A DNA stretch of 64,000 nucleotides from Hymenopus coronatus (Eukaryota; Arthropoda; Insecta; Mantodea; Hymenopodidae), in contig CM060886.1 of NCBI GenBank assembly GCA_030762935.1, positions 32,535,509-32,599,508 on the forward strand, written 5' to 3'. How positions within the stretch are numbered: position 1 is the stretch's first letter; every line of letters starts with the position of its first letter. The translations under genes and the position numbers were made by a program. The notes under the pieces are model-generated. The model was not told the DNA's origin and made no database searches. It saw nothing but the letters and a program-made list of their open reading frames with translations. Shown in pieces: positions 11,115 to 22,895 of the stretch.

Positions 11115-11457
11115 ACAGATACCAAGCGACTTTCTTTTGTGCCAAGAGAAGTCGGTCCCCATAGCCACGCTCACTAAGGCGTCTCGCTTTGGTGCTTCGT
11201 GGGCAGTGCATCGAGGGTTCGAGTCCCGCCTTGGGCATGGGTCTTATATGTTTGTACAATGTGTATATGTTTGAACAGTAAAACCAGTAATCATAGAGGG
11301 GGAATGTAAATAGGGGATACAGCGCCGGAGTCTTGACCAGACTCCGGTGCTGTTTCAAATAAAACAACAAAGAGAATATGTGTGTGATTATCTATGAAGT
11401 CCTAGGAGAGAAACATAAGTAACAGATAGCCGGCGACTTTCTTTTGTGCCAAGAGAA
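11115..11457 (+). mobile_element. SINE C copy between 36-bp direct repeats
   Basis: A tRNA-like sequence (CATAGCCACGCTCACTAAGG ... GGGTTCGAGTCCCGCCTTGG) heads a unit at about 11151-11421. It lies between two direct repeats of 36 bases with 3 mismatches, 11115-11150 and 11422-11457, sharing GCGACTTTCTTTTGTGCCAA exactly. Part of the interior also contains a local inverted motif (CCGGAGTC/GACTCCGG near 11322-11348). A second family copy is at 50228-50395. The repeats are long for a SINE target duplication, so insertion into or generation of a tandem repeat is an alternative. Confidence 0.75.
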
Positions 11458-12100
11458 AGAGATTTTTTTTTTTTTTTTTTTTGGAAGGAAGGGCCTTTGT
11501 TTAATTTTATTGAATTTACTCCTCACTTACCAGTCCAATTCACCACTCACTTACCAATCCAATTCACCCCTCACTTACGTGTGTGTGTGTGTGATTATCT
11601 ATGAGGTCTTATATTCCAACTTTATAAAAAGTAGTACCTGAAATAGCTTAATTATAATTCCCCTTTTAATAAAAAGTGATGATTACCTTCAGTAGTTGAA
11701 GGACTCTCTTGGGTAAATTGCTTTATTATTTTATCAATTCAAAAACTTGCCCCATTAATATTAATTTCCTATATAAGAGAGGAACTAATGAAGTGGGTAC
11801 CAAGTTACTTTCTTTTGTATACTATGTTCTAATTAGACATTAACCTAATTACATAAGTCTAAGCATGAAATGAATGCGATATATTGTCAAGCATAACACC
11901 AACCAGTCGTTGCTCACCGTAAAACAGCTCAGATAATGTGAGCGGGCCAGAAGCAAAGTGGTGTGTGCCAAAAATATAATTCTGGGAAAAGAGCTGCAAA
12001 GATTGTAAATGCTGGTTGACGTTAATAAAATACTTATTTAAATAACAATACTCTATGTACCGTTGTCGATTTCATTAGAAGTCTTAAGCAACAATAAAAA
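11458..12100. other. poly-T, minisatellite and unassigned sequence
   Basis: A run of about 20 T starts at 11463. Around 11519-11578 there are almost three tandem copies of a 22-24 bp unit (CTCACTTACCAGTCCAATTC). The segment TGTGTGATTATCTATGA occurs both at about 11378 and about 11586, pointing to local duplication together with the SINE C region. The rest has no gene that I can recognise. Confidence 0.6.
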
Positions 12101-12398
12101 TCTGACGTGTTCCATTCATATGACTTTCTCTATATATCCGCAACAAATTATTGTTAGAAAGCTTATACTTCTATTTACTTCATGATAATCGAGAAACAAT
12201 TAGCTGAAATACTCTTATAAGTTGCTTCCTTAAAAGTAGAAGCGAAATATGCGAGTAACATAGGCTAAAGTGATAGTCACAATCTGGTTACTATGTGACT
12301 GAAGTTCCTTTGTTTGTGTGGACAGAAGTTGACAAATTTCTGTATCAGAAAAGTTTGTTTTTTAAAGCTGAAATCTAAAACTAGGGATATCTAAAAAA
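12101..12398 (+). repeat. HER6, 5' third only
   Basis: Module A start TCTGACGTGTTCCATTCATA and body up to the AAACTAGGGATATCTAAAAAA position, where HER7 begins. The remaining two thirds are absent. Confidence 0.87.
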
Positions 12399-13204
12399 TC
12401 TGATGTGATCTATTCACATGACTTTCGCTACAGCTCTGCAACAAATTATTGTTGAAAAGTTTATACTGCTCTTTACTTCATGCTAAACTAGAAAAAAGTA
12501 GCAGGAATAGTCTATATACTTATTTCCTTGGAAGTAGAAACCAAATAAGGGAGTACCATAGGTTAAAGGATAGTTAAAAGCTGGTTGCTATGTGACTGAA
12601 GTTCCTTTGTTTGTATGGACAGGAGTTGGCAAATTTCTGCATGAGAAAAGCGTAAGTTTTTAACGATAAAACCAAAATTAAGGAATATCTAAAGGATTAT
12701 CATTTCTAAGAAAAAATGTATATAATATAAATTGTGTGTTTTAACGTGCTCTACATTTTTTGTGTGGTAAGTTTTTGTCCAACTCTTACGGTTTAGCAGT
12801 TATGCAAAATTCCATAAAATTCATCCAGAATAAACTACTCTTCAGAGGCTATTCCCAGAAAATTCAAGATATACATTTTATTTCTCAGGTAAATATCTTT
12901 ATATCTTTAATATACGATAGTTTAATCAAAATCGTTAGAGTAATTTTTGGGGTGGGAGGATTTTTCTCAAAATCTTCGTGTCGCATCCCTGGAAGATACT
13001 AAACTTAAAATACCAAGCTTGGTATTTGACCGACTTTTCGTTTTTGAGTTATCGTGTTCACAGACACACGGACACACTGACACACGGACAAACACACACA
13101 CAGGAACCTTTTTCTGAAAATTATATTTTTGGATACAGGGGACCCTAAAACATATATTTCTGGTGAAATCTCGGCTATGTACATAATTCGTATAGAGAAA
13201 GTAA
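12399..13204 (+). repeat. HER7, module A, hairpin partly deleted
   Basis: Starts TCTGATGTGATCTATTCACA directly after the A-run of HER6. The body is long and the G-rich box is present near 12946-12960. After GGTGAAATCTCGGC it jumps to the right arm of the terminal palindrome (TATGTACATAATTCGTATAG), so the left arm is missing. Ends AGAGAAAGTAA. Confidence 0.88.
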
Positions 13205-13465
13205 AAAGTACTCTTGGCACAACAATATTTTTTCCTGGAAACCTAAAAGTTGCACCGCTTCCCTTCAAAAAGTCACGGATTACGCAAACATTTTTAGACA
13301 TTTAAACATCATTTATGATCACAAAATTATACAACCTTTTATTATATAATACCAAATAATTGTAAATGTCAATGATAACTATTTATTCATGATTACTCTG
13401 GATCCTATGTAATCAGCAATATCAGCGTTGTATTCGAAGAGTATGCCACTGTATCATAGACGTTA

Positions 13466-14341
13466 TTACTTTCTCTAGCCCCATATGTATAATGTACATA
13501 GGGAAAGAGAGGTATTGTAATGCACCCAAAAATTCGATACCGAGATTTCACCGGAAATATGTTTTGGGGTCTCCAGAGTCGGAAAAAAGCATTTTTAAAA
13601 ACATGTCCGTGTGTGTGTCTGTCTGAATGTGTGGACAGCATACCCCCAAAACAAAAAGACCGTCAAATATTAAACTTGGTATTTAGGTTTAGTATCTTCC
13701 AAGGATGCGACAAGAAAATTTTCAAAAAAAAAATCCCCCATCTCAAACTACCCTTTACATGGAAAAAATTTCAAAAAGTTTGTTTTTCTTAAAAATGGCT
13801 CCAACGATTTTGATTAAAATCCCGTATATTAAAGCTATTTATGTCCGAAATAAAATGTAGATCTCGAATTTTTTGGGAATAGCCTCTGAAGACCTCTTTA
13901 TTCTGGATGAATTTTGCTGAATTTTGCTTAACTGCTAAACCATAAGAGTTAAGAACAAAACGCACAACAAAAAATGTACCTCATGACAAAACACACCATT
14001 TTTGTCTTTTACGTTTTTGTTGCGCAGGTAACCGTTTTCGAGATATTCCTTGTTATTGGTTTCAATTGTGAAATACTTAAAACTTTTCTCAAACAGGAAG
14101 TGTCTGTTTTTCTTTTGTTCTACTCCTGGCCAAGCAAAGAAGTGATTTGCAATTACAATCGCATTACGATAGCTTTTAAAACATTTGACTATCACTTTAG
14201 CATAGTGCATACTTATAAGGAACTAAGTAATAAAATTCTGCTAACATTTATCTTGATAAGCATTGTGTACAAAGAAGAATAATCTTTTGTAAGAGTTTTG
14301 TAGAGCAGCTAGAGAAAGTCATGTGAGTGTAACACATCAGA
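13466..14341 (-). repeat. HER8, full length, module B
   Basis: Runs on the minus strand from TTACTTTCTCTAGCCCCATA to AACACATCAGA. It holds the complete B body (CTCCTGGCCAAGCAAAGAAG near 14123-14142). Its terminal palindrome is a B-type variant with CCCCATATGTATAATGTACA. This is one of the best intact B copies for defining the element ends. Confidence 0.9.
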
Positions 14342-14486
14342 TTTTTTTTCTTCTGTTGGCCAGACTTAAGCTCCCTGTAAAATCATCCTATGTTGTACAA
14401 GAGACCACAGATCAAGGCTTTCACCTTAAGTGTCGTCTCTGTAAGTGGAGTTTTGAACCTAAGATTGTATCCTGTTACAAAAAAGA

Positions 14487-15234
14487 GTTACATGCACATG
14501 ATCTTCTCTACTATTCCGTAACAAGGTGTTCTTATAAAAGTTTTTTTTTATCTACGTTACTTATTTCTATAAAGCACTTCGGAAATCCTTAGATACGAGG
14601 GAATATGGAACTATACTAGTCTATACTAGTCAAAACTTTGAAGACCTGGTCGTTATGTAATGCATTGACATTCCGCTCTCTTTGCTTCACCAAGAGAAAT
14701 CAATATCCATTTGACAAACACATAAGTATTATAGAATTTAAATCTTGAACTACGATTGTCTTTGAACCCTATAAAAACTGGATTAACATAATTTGTGATT
14801 TTCTCTATCTTTTGTGGTTTAACAGTTATGCGAAAGTAAACCGGAATGAATAGGACTTCAGAGGTTATTTCAAAAAACTCAAGATATCATTTCATTTAGC
14901 ATAAAATTTATGTCAAATATATGACATTTTAATCAAACCATTACAGCCATTTATGAGAAAACACTTTTCGAGAATGTTCCTTGTAAATGGTAGATTGTGA
15001 GGGATGTTCATCATAATCTTCCTGGTGTATTTTTGGAAAATGAAGTTAAATATGAAGTTTAGTATTTAATCAAATTTTTATTAATGAACACAAACACACA
15101 CATACATACATGACTTTCTATATACATATTTTGTTTGATTTAGGGGAACTCAAAATATAAATTTAGTTAAGATCAGAGTATCGAATACACTCTTCTCTAC
15201 TGTGTACAGTGTATGCTCATGATAGAGAAACTAA
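14487..15234 (+). repeat. HER9, old diverged copy
   Basis: Recognisable only in blocks: TACATGCACATGATCTTCTC (5'), TCTATCTTTTGTGGTTTAAC, GGACTTCAGAGGTTATTTC, TTTTAATCAAACCATTACAG, an ACACAAACACACACA tract, and ACTCTTCTCTACTGTGTACA with ATAGAGAAACTAA at the end. It is much more diverged than its neighbours, so it shows that the family was active over a long period. Confidence 0.72.
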
Positions 15235-15699
15235 TATGATTGTTTAACTAGATTCTCCCTTGAGTTAGCATCACTTCAAACAGCTCATGAATTTTTATAT
15301 GTTTAGGTCTATGTACTTTTTATCTAGAGCAAAGGCTTGAAATCTTAGGGAACGATTTACAGTGAACTTTAATTTTCTTGATAATATCACAGGGAATTTT
15401 CTTGCTTGGAGAATATCTCCTCACTTGTTCTTGGGAGAAGCAGATGAAGCCGAATATCTCAATGTTTTCATGAAAAATGCTTTGCATTCCTACTCTTTTA
15501 CCCTGGAATTTAATAAGAGAAGTAATTGCTTTAGAATTATAGCATTGTTTTTCGTTTTATTCTGAACTATTTTTCTCTTTATAAAAGATGTTATGAAGTC
15601 CAATGACTCTTAGGCCCAACAATCATTAAAAGTTGTTTGTCTTTCCTCTTCTTTAATATTCCCAAACTGGTATCTGCTCATAAAGCTTCACTGAAAATA
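15235..15699. other. no gene seen
   Basis: AT-rich, without a recognised element; a 67-codon frame at 15362-15565 has no identifiable signature. Confidence 0.45.
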
Positions 15700-16532
15700 T
15701 CTGATGCGTACCATTCACATGACTTTCTCTACATCTCCAACAAATTATTGTTAAAAAGCTTATGCCTCTATTTTCTTCATGCTACCCGAGTACAAATTAG
15801 CAGAAATAGTCTTATTACTTGTTTCCTTGTAAGTAGAAGCGAAATAAGGATGTACCATAGGTTAAAGTAATAGCCAAAAGCTGGTTGCTATGTGACTGAA
15901 GTTCTTTTGTTTATATGGACAGGAGTTGACAAATTCCTATATGAGAAAAGTAAGTTTTTCATAGCTGAAACCAAAAACAATTAATATCTCAAAAACAATC
16001 AACTCCACAAAAAAAAATGTGTATAACATAAATTATGTGTTTTAATGAGCTCTACATTTCTGGTGTAGTAAGTTTTATCTAAGTTTTACGGTTTAGCAGC
16101 TATGCAAAATTCCGTAAAATTCGTCCAGAATAAAATAATCTTCAGAGGCTATTCCCAGAAAATTCAAGATATACATTTTATTTGTCAGATAAATATCTTT
16201 AATGTATGATATTTTAATCAAAATTGTTAGAGCCATTTTTAAGAAAATCAAAATTTTCGAAAATAGTTCCATGTAAAGGGTAGTTTGGTGTGTGGTGATT
16301 TTTCTCAAAATCTTCGTGTCGCATCCCTGGTATTTTACCAACTTTTCGTTTTTGAGTTATCGCGTTCAAAGACATACGGACACACACACGGACCTTTTTC
16401 TAAAAATACTTTTTTTTTTGATACAGTGGACCGTAAAACATATATTTCAAGTGAAATCTCGGTATCGAATTTTTTGGTGGAGTGCAATATCTTCTCTATA
16501 CACTATGTACATGGTACGTATAGAGAAAGTAA
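15700..16532 (+). repeat. HER10, full length, module A
   Basis: Starts TCTGATGCGTACCATTCACA and ends ATAGAGAAAGTAA with an intact terminal palindrome at 16492-16527 (TTCTCTATACACTATGTACA and its complement). There is a small deletion at the G-rich box/TTGGTATTT junction near 16328, where 'CCCTGG' runs straight into TATTTTACCAAC. Confidence 0.9.
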
Positions 16533-16584
16533 AGATGAAAGGAAATTGAGTGTTATTAGTGGACGCTGTTTAACCACTTTAGTT

Positions 16585-16815
16585 CAAGGCCCATTCTGTA
16601 TTTTGTGAAAGACTGCTTAATTTTGCTCAGAAGCGTCTTTATCTGGCTTGAGGTTCTGTCACGTGCTGTGTATTGGACACGCGACCACCGGGTTTACTTC
16701 CCTTTTAAGGGAAAGATTCTTAGTCCCGAAATTATCCATTGCCCTCCACCAGATTTGAACCCGCGACCTTGGGGCCACAGAACGATGAGCTTCAGTGATA
16801 TAGCACATTTTTTTA
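16585..16815 (-). mobile_element. SINE A copy, minus strand
   Basis: On the minus strand the head (GTGCTATATCACTGAAGCTC ... GGTCGCGGGTTCAAATC) is followed by a body with TTTCCCTTAAAAGGGAAGTA and GAACCTCAAGCCAGATAAAG, collinear with the SINE A copy at 59902. The B box GGTTCAAATC is well preserved. Confidence 0.8.
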
Positions 16816-18563
16816 TGTTCTTGGATCCTGCATAGTCCTTACCTGAGTGTCACAGTATTTTGCTCTTTTATCATTCACCATCCCTCCTCCGATGAAGATG
16901 AAAAGCTCTTAGGTTTATAACTCCTGTCTTCATCCATCTTCTTGTGTGGTTATTATTCTTAGTCATAACAGAGATGGTAACTTAAAAGTTAAAGTCCCAT
17001 AGTGGAAAACACTCTTAATAATAATGTCAGTAAAGTTATTGCGAGTACAGATAATTTTCATCATCTATGTATTCCATAGTAAATCTTGAATTGCAGCTTA
17101 ACCATAGAAACATATGGTCAGCCGTGCTATAGGATACAGACATATGCATTACAAACTCGTAAAAGTCAAACATTAGGTATACTGCGTTATTATAAACGTT
17201 TAAAGCAGGGAATAAAACGTTTCCAGACCAAATTTTGAGAGGATTTATAACAAAGGAATTATACATGTTTTGAGCTTATGTTTAAAATAATTGTGTAAGT
17301 TATTGGATATTAGTAGTGTTATAAACTATAATAATTATAGTGTTATGTTTTCCTCTAAAGATTTTAAGCTTTAAGGGGAGTCGAAATGCCCTATCTTGCC
17401 AATGTTAAAGTTTGGCCCATTATCTCGGCAACTATTTAAGATAATGAGCTAAAACTTTCAAGTTATCTTCAACAATACCTTTACGGTTGATTTATCAAAA
17501 ATAAAATACTTCTATTAATTAGAAGGAAATGTATGATTTTTTTTTTAAAATAAAGCTCTTAAAATGGTATTAAAAATGATCATTTTTAAACTTTTAAAAA
17601 ATAAATAATCCATAAACATAAAAAATCGTTAAAATTAAGGCCATTTAGATACAAACATGTGGTAAAAATTTCAGTTAATTATTTTCTGATAATGGGCCAT
17701 TTCTATATAACATTTTAGTTCTTCAGAAATTACTTTCCAACATAAACTTTAAAAAATATTTAACTGAACTTTCCAAATACAACTTCGCAGTACTTCTAAA
17801 CTCTCGTAAGAAGAAAATATGAGCGGGATGCCAATACATAAGAAAACGATATTGTCTTTAATATTAATATTTATAAAGTTATTGATGTTTTATCAAGTGA
17901 GTGTATGTTACAAAAAATAAAAACTATTACGCACGATTATTTTCAGTAATATTTTTAAAATTTTTGCATTTAGTCTACCTCAATGGAAGTTACACCAAAA
18001 TCAGCGGGAGATGCAATTAAAACATGAAAACGGAAAATGATTATAAAAATCCCGTTTCAACTCATAATTAATGGCTATATCAAACGTATAAGTCCAAAAC
18101 TGAATTTGCTATATATTTAGTTTATCATAAGCAAATCGCAACAGGACTTCTGGTCGCGGGGTATAATTCTAGTCAGTGGATTGCCAGGTATTTTACCTCA
18201 TTCAAAATATGGCACAACTTCGTTTAACTTAGGCACAAAAATATAATATTATTATATAGTTAATAGGTAGAAATAAATAAAAAAAAATATTTTAGTCATT
18301 GTCTCTATTTTGCTGACGAACATTTCATACGTGTCATTTAGTTTAACGAAACACGCAATTAATTATTCAGGGTCATTCTAGAAGGCCAAATTATAATATA
18401 CTAGCTGAACGTTTCCTTGACTAGGTATTGAACTATTTCATAGAGGCGGTATTTGAACCAGCCCTTAATTCACATTAGCTATAACATTGTTCATTGGTTC
18501 ATTTATGTACCATTATGTATTTTTCAGGCCATAGAGAACAGATGTGAACCGAATAATGAAAAA
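16816..18563. other. long AT-rich stretch, no gene seen
   Basis: No coding similarity. An 11-bp inverted pair GGCCCATTATC (17414-17424) and GATAATGGGCC (17688-17698) lies within an unusually A/T-rich block (about 17340-18120) and could mark an old non-autonomous element, but nothing confirms it. Confidence 0.45.
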
Positions 18564-19619
18564 TCTGATGTGTTACACTAACATGGCTTTCTCTAGCTCC
18601 TCTACTAACTTCTTACAAAAGATTATCATTCTTTCTACACAATATTAATCGAGATAAACATTAGCATTATTATTTAGTCCCTTATAAGTAAAAGGGAACT
18701 AAAGGAATGTCAAATGTTACGCGATTGTCTTTACAAATCGCTTCTTTGCTTGAACAGGAGTAGAACAAAAGAACATCGGACTGATCCTGTATGAGAAAAG
18801 TATAAGCACTTTACAATTGAAACAAATAATAAGGAATATCTTGAGCTCACCTGGATAGCGTGGTGGTAGCGTGTCTGCCTCATGTTCAACAGGTCGCGAG
18901 TTCGAATCTCGCTTAGGGTGAGTTACCCGGATAAGGTTTTTTTCGGGGTTTTCCCTTATCCTGAGAAGACGAATGTCGAGTAACTTTAAGCTCCATGGAC
19001 CCCGAGATCATTTGAGCATCATTTCACCAACTTCATCCATCGTCCGATATGACCAACCAGGTTATAGGACGTTAAGCTACAAAAAAAAAAAAAAAAAAAA
19101 AAAAAAAGGAATATCTTGGAAACGGTTACCTCTACAACCAAAAGGAGTGTTTTGAAGATATCTACATATTTTGTTTAGTAATTGTTGTCCATCTCTTACG
19201 GTTTAGCTGTTATTCAAAATTCGGCAAAATTCATCCAGAATAAAGAGGTCGTCAGAGGCTATTCCCAGAAAATTCAGGATATACATTTTATTTAGGATAT
19301 AAATAGCTTTAATATACAGCATTTTAATCAAAATCGTTAGGGCCATTTTTAGGAAATCAAAATTATCGGCAATTTTGCCATGTAAAGCGTAGTTTGTGGT
19401 GGGTGGATTTTATTCAAAATCTTCGTGTCGCATCCTTGGAAGATACTTAGTTGAATTACCCAGTTTGTTGTTTAACGGTCATTTCGCTTTTGAGCAATGT
19501 TGTCCATAGACAAACATACACGGACCTTTTTATAAAAATGCTTTTTTCGGACTCATGTAACCAAAAAACATATATTTCCGGTGAAATCTAGACTGTACAT
19601 AAAGGGCTAGAGAAAGTAA
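18564..19619 (+). repeat. HER11, module B, split by a SINE
   Basis: Starts TCTGATGTGTTACACTAACA, has the B body (CTTCTTTGCTTGAACAGGAG), and ends GGGCTAGAGAAAGTAA with the left half of the hairpin missing. The 262-bp SINE D occupies 18844-19105 between duplicated AAGGAATATCTTG. Removing it restores a continuous HER body. Confidence 0.9.
18844..19105 (+). mobile_element. SINE D copy with poly(A) tail and 13-bp target duplication
   Basis: tRNA-like head with A-box-like GCGTGGTGGTAGCGTGTCTG and B box AGTTCGAATCTC, a body with GTTACCCGGATAAGG and GGGGTTTTCCCTTATCCTGA, then GACGTTAAGCTAC and a tail of about 24 A. It is flanked by AAGGAATATCTTG at 18831-18843 and 19106-19118, a clean target duplication as produced by target-primed reverse transcription. 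A truncated minus-strand relative is at 32066-32165. Confidence 0.92.
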
Positions 19620-19631
19620 AAAAAAAAAAAA

Positions 19632-20473
19632 TCTGATGTGTACCATTCACATGACTTTCTCTATTTCGCTGCAACAAATTATTCTTAAAAAGCATATGCT
19701 TCTATTTACTTCATGCTAATCTAGAAAAATTAGCAGAAATATCTTACTAATTTTTCCTTGTAAGTAGAAAGGAATTAAGGGAGTAGCATAGGTTAAAGTG
19801 ACAGTCAAAAGCTGGTTACTATGTGACTGAAGTTCCATTGTTTTCATGGACATGAGTTGACAAATTCCTGTATAAGAAAACTTAAGATTTTCGACCCTGA
19901 AAACAAAAATAAGGAATATCTCAAAAACAATAAACTCCAAAAAAAAAAAATGTGTACAACATACATTGTGTGTTTCAATGTGCTGTACATTTTTTGTGTG
20001 GTTAGTTTTTGTCTATCTATACAGTTAAACAAAATTCCGGAAAATTCACTCAGAATAAAGTGGTCTTCAGAAGCTATTCAAAGAAAATTCAAAATATACA
20101 TTTTATTTGTCAGGTAAATATCTTTAATATACGATATTTTAATCAAAATCGTTACAGCCATTTTATGGAAAATCAAAAATTTCGAAAAAAGTTCCATATA
20201 AAGGGTAGTTTGGGGTGGGAAGATTTTTCTCAAAATCTTCGTGTTGCATTCCTGGAAGATTCTAAACTTAAATACCAAGTTTGGTATTTTACCGACTTTT
20301 CGTTTTTTGAGTTATCGTGTTCACAGACTCATGGACCTTTTTCTGAACATATGTTTTTTAGACAAAGGGGACCCTAAAACATATATTTCCGGTGAAATCT
20401 CGGTATCGAATTTTTGTGTGGAGTGCAATACCTTCTCTATACACTATGTACATAGTACATATAGAGAAAGTAA
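19632..20473 (+). repeat. HER12, full length, module A
   Basis: Starts TCTGATGTGTACCATTCACA after an A-run shared with the end of HER11 and ends TATAGAGAAAGTAA. The module differs from that of HER11, so the head-to-tail pair is not a simple tandem duplication. Confidence 0.91.
20432..20470. other. representative HER 3'-terminal palindrome
   Basis: CTTCTCTATACACTATGTAC followed by ATAGTACATATAGAGAAAG forms a near-perfect hairpin of about 39 nt centred on ACTATGTACATAGT. It lies 3 bases from the element end. Nearly all intact HER copies keep it, with compensating-looking variants in the arms. Confidence 0.88.
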
Positions 20474-21171
20474 AATTAGTTATCTGAAGAGTTATATTTC
20501 GGAGGAAAATACATCTCTGCGATCTGGAGTAATTGGTCATTAATATGCACGTCAATCTTCATATATTAAGATGGAGAAGAGGATTATGCGGCCAAATGAC
20601 GTTAAGCTCACTTAAAGGCACACATATCACCAAATTCGTTTTGCTAAGACTTTTATATATATATATATACCAGTGATCCAAGGTCCATGATCTTACACAG
20701 AAAGGGAGTCATTCAAAACACATCGCCGGAAAAACCTTATGTGATATGGTAGAATAATCAGATATGAGAATCGCTGTGTTATTTGCTAATTTCTTATGTT
20801 TTACGTAAACTAAGAACAGAGTTTAACCATAAAAGTCAACAACTTAAAGTTAAAATATGCTAAATCAATTTGATTACTCATGCTTGTTTATACATTTTGA
20901 CGAAACCTCTTCCTATTAGTCCCCCAAAAGTTTTTAAAAAATAACAAATCCTCCAATCATTAATTTAATTTTATTTATAGTTTAATGCGCAAATATACAT
21001 AGATATACAATTTTATTCTGATCCAAAACTTTGACTAACATATTCGAAGTTATTCTTTGGTGAATAAAATCGAATTCTTTTCTCGATAGAGAATTGATGT
21101 AATAGTCTTAAAGTCTTCTATGAGAATAAAGGAAACCCGTTTCTCACTACTAATCATAACTAATATCAAAA
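20474..21171. other. no gene seen; short (TA)n
   Basis: AT-rich. There is a TATATATATATATA run near 20655. No recognised gene or repeat family. Confidence 0.5.
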
Positions 21172-21990
21172 TCTGATGTGTTCCATTCACATTACTTTCT
21201 CTATATCTCTGCAACAAATTGTTGTTAAAAGTGTACACTTCTATTTAAATCATATTAATCGAGAAAAACAGCAGAAATAGTCTTATTTACTTGCTTCCAT
21301 ACAAGTCGAAGCGAAATAAAGGAGTACCATAGGTTAAAGTGATAGTCAAAAGCTGGTTGCAGTGTGACTTAAGTTCCTTTTTTTGTATGGATAGGAGTTG
21401 ACAAATTCTTGTATGAGAAAAATATAAGTTTTCCAAAGCTGAAACAAAAAACAAGGAATACCTCAAACTATCATCTCCACGAAAAAATGTGTATAACATA
21501 AATTGTGTGTTTTAACGTACTCTACATTTTTTGTGTTTTAAGTTTTTTTCCATCTCTTACGGTTTACCTGCAAATACCGTAAATTCACGCAGAATAAAGT
21601 AGTCTTCAGAAGCTATTTGCAGACAATTCAAGATATACATTTTATTTGTCAGGTAAATATCTTTAACATACGAGATTTTAATCAAAATCGTTAGACACTT
21701 TTGAGAAAATCAGTATTGTTGTCCATGTAAAGGGTAGTTTGGGTGGGGGCATTTTCTTGAAAATCTTCGTGTCGCATCCTTAACGGTCTTTTCGTTTTTG
21801 AACTATGCTGCTCACAGACAGACATACACACAGCAGACAGACACGTTCGGACATTTTTATAAAAATGTTATTTTTTTGGATTCAGGGTGTCTCAAAACAT
21901 ATATTTCCGGTGAAATCTCGGTATGGAATTTTGTTTACAATATAATACCTTCTCTATACACTATGTACATAGTGCGTATAGAGAAAGTAA
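21172..21990 (+). repeat. HER13, full length, module A
   Basis: Starts TCTGATGTGTTCCATTCACA and ends ATAGAGAAAGTAA with the complete terminal palindrome. A short deletion after the G-rich box joins GTCGCATCC to TTAACGGTCTTTTC. HER14 follows after AAA. Confidence 0.91.
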
Positions 21991-21993
21991 AAA

Positions 21994-22890
21994 TCTGATG
22001 TGTTACACTGACATGACTTTCTCTAACTGCTCTACAAACCTCCTACAAAAGATTATTCTTCTTTGTACTCAATACTAATCAAGATAAATGTTAGCAGAAT
22101 GTTCTTATTACTTAGTTCCTTATAAGTAGAAGGGAATAAGGGAATGCGTTATGCTAAAATGATTGTCAAATGTTTTAAAAGCTATCGTTATGCGATTGTC
22201 ATTGCAAATCACTTCTTTGCTTGGCCAGAAGTAGAACAAAAGAAAAACGGACACTTCCTGTCTGAGAAAAGTTTAAATATATCACAATTGAAACCAATAA
22301 CAAGGAAGATCTCGGAAGCGGTTACCTCCACAACAAAAACGTAAAGGACATAAATTGTGTGTTTTGTCGTGATGCAGAGTTTTTGAGTAGTGAGTTTTTT
22401 TTTTCTATCTCTTACGTTTTAGCAGTTAAGTAAAATTCGGCAACATTCACCTAGAATAAAGAGGTCTTCAAGGCTATTCCCAAAAATTTGAGATATACAT
22501 TTTATTTCGGACATAAATAGTTTTAATATACGGGATTTTAAACAAAATCGTTAGAGCCATTTTTATGAGAATCAAACTTTTCGAAATTATTTCCATGTAA
22601 AGAGTAGTTTGTGGTGGAGGGATTTTTTTGAAAATCTTCGTGTCACATCATTGGAAGATACTAAACGTAAATACCAACTTTGGTTTTTAACGGTCTTTTC
22701 GTTTTGGGCCTATGCTGTCCACAGACAGACATACAAACACGGACCTTTTTTTTAAAAAAAATGCTTTTTTCGGACTCGGGGGACACCAAAACACATATTT
22801 CCGGTGAAATCTCGGTATCGAATTTTTGGGTGCATTACAATACCTTCTCTATCCCTATGTACATTGTACATTTGGGGGTAGAAAAGGTAA
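21994..22890 (+). repeat. HER14, full length, module B
   Basis: Starts TCTGATGTGTTACACTGACA, has the complete B body (CTTCTTTGCTTGGCCAGAAG), and ends GGTAGAAAAGGTAA. The terminal palindrome is the B variant (CTATCCCTATGTACATTGTA) with a damaged right arm. It is joined head to tail to module-A HER13. Confidence 0.9.
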
Positions 22891-22895
22891 ACATT

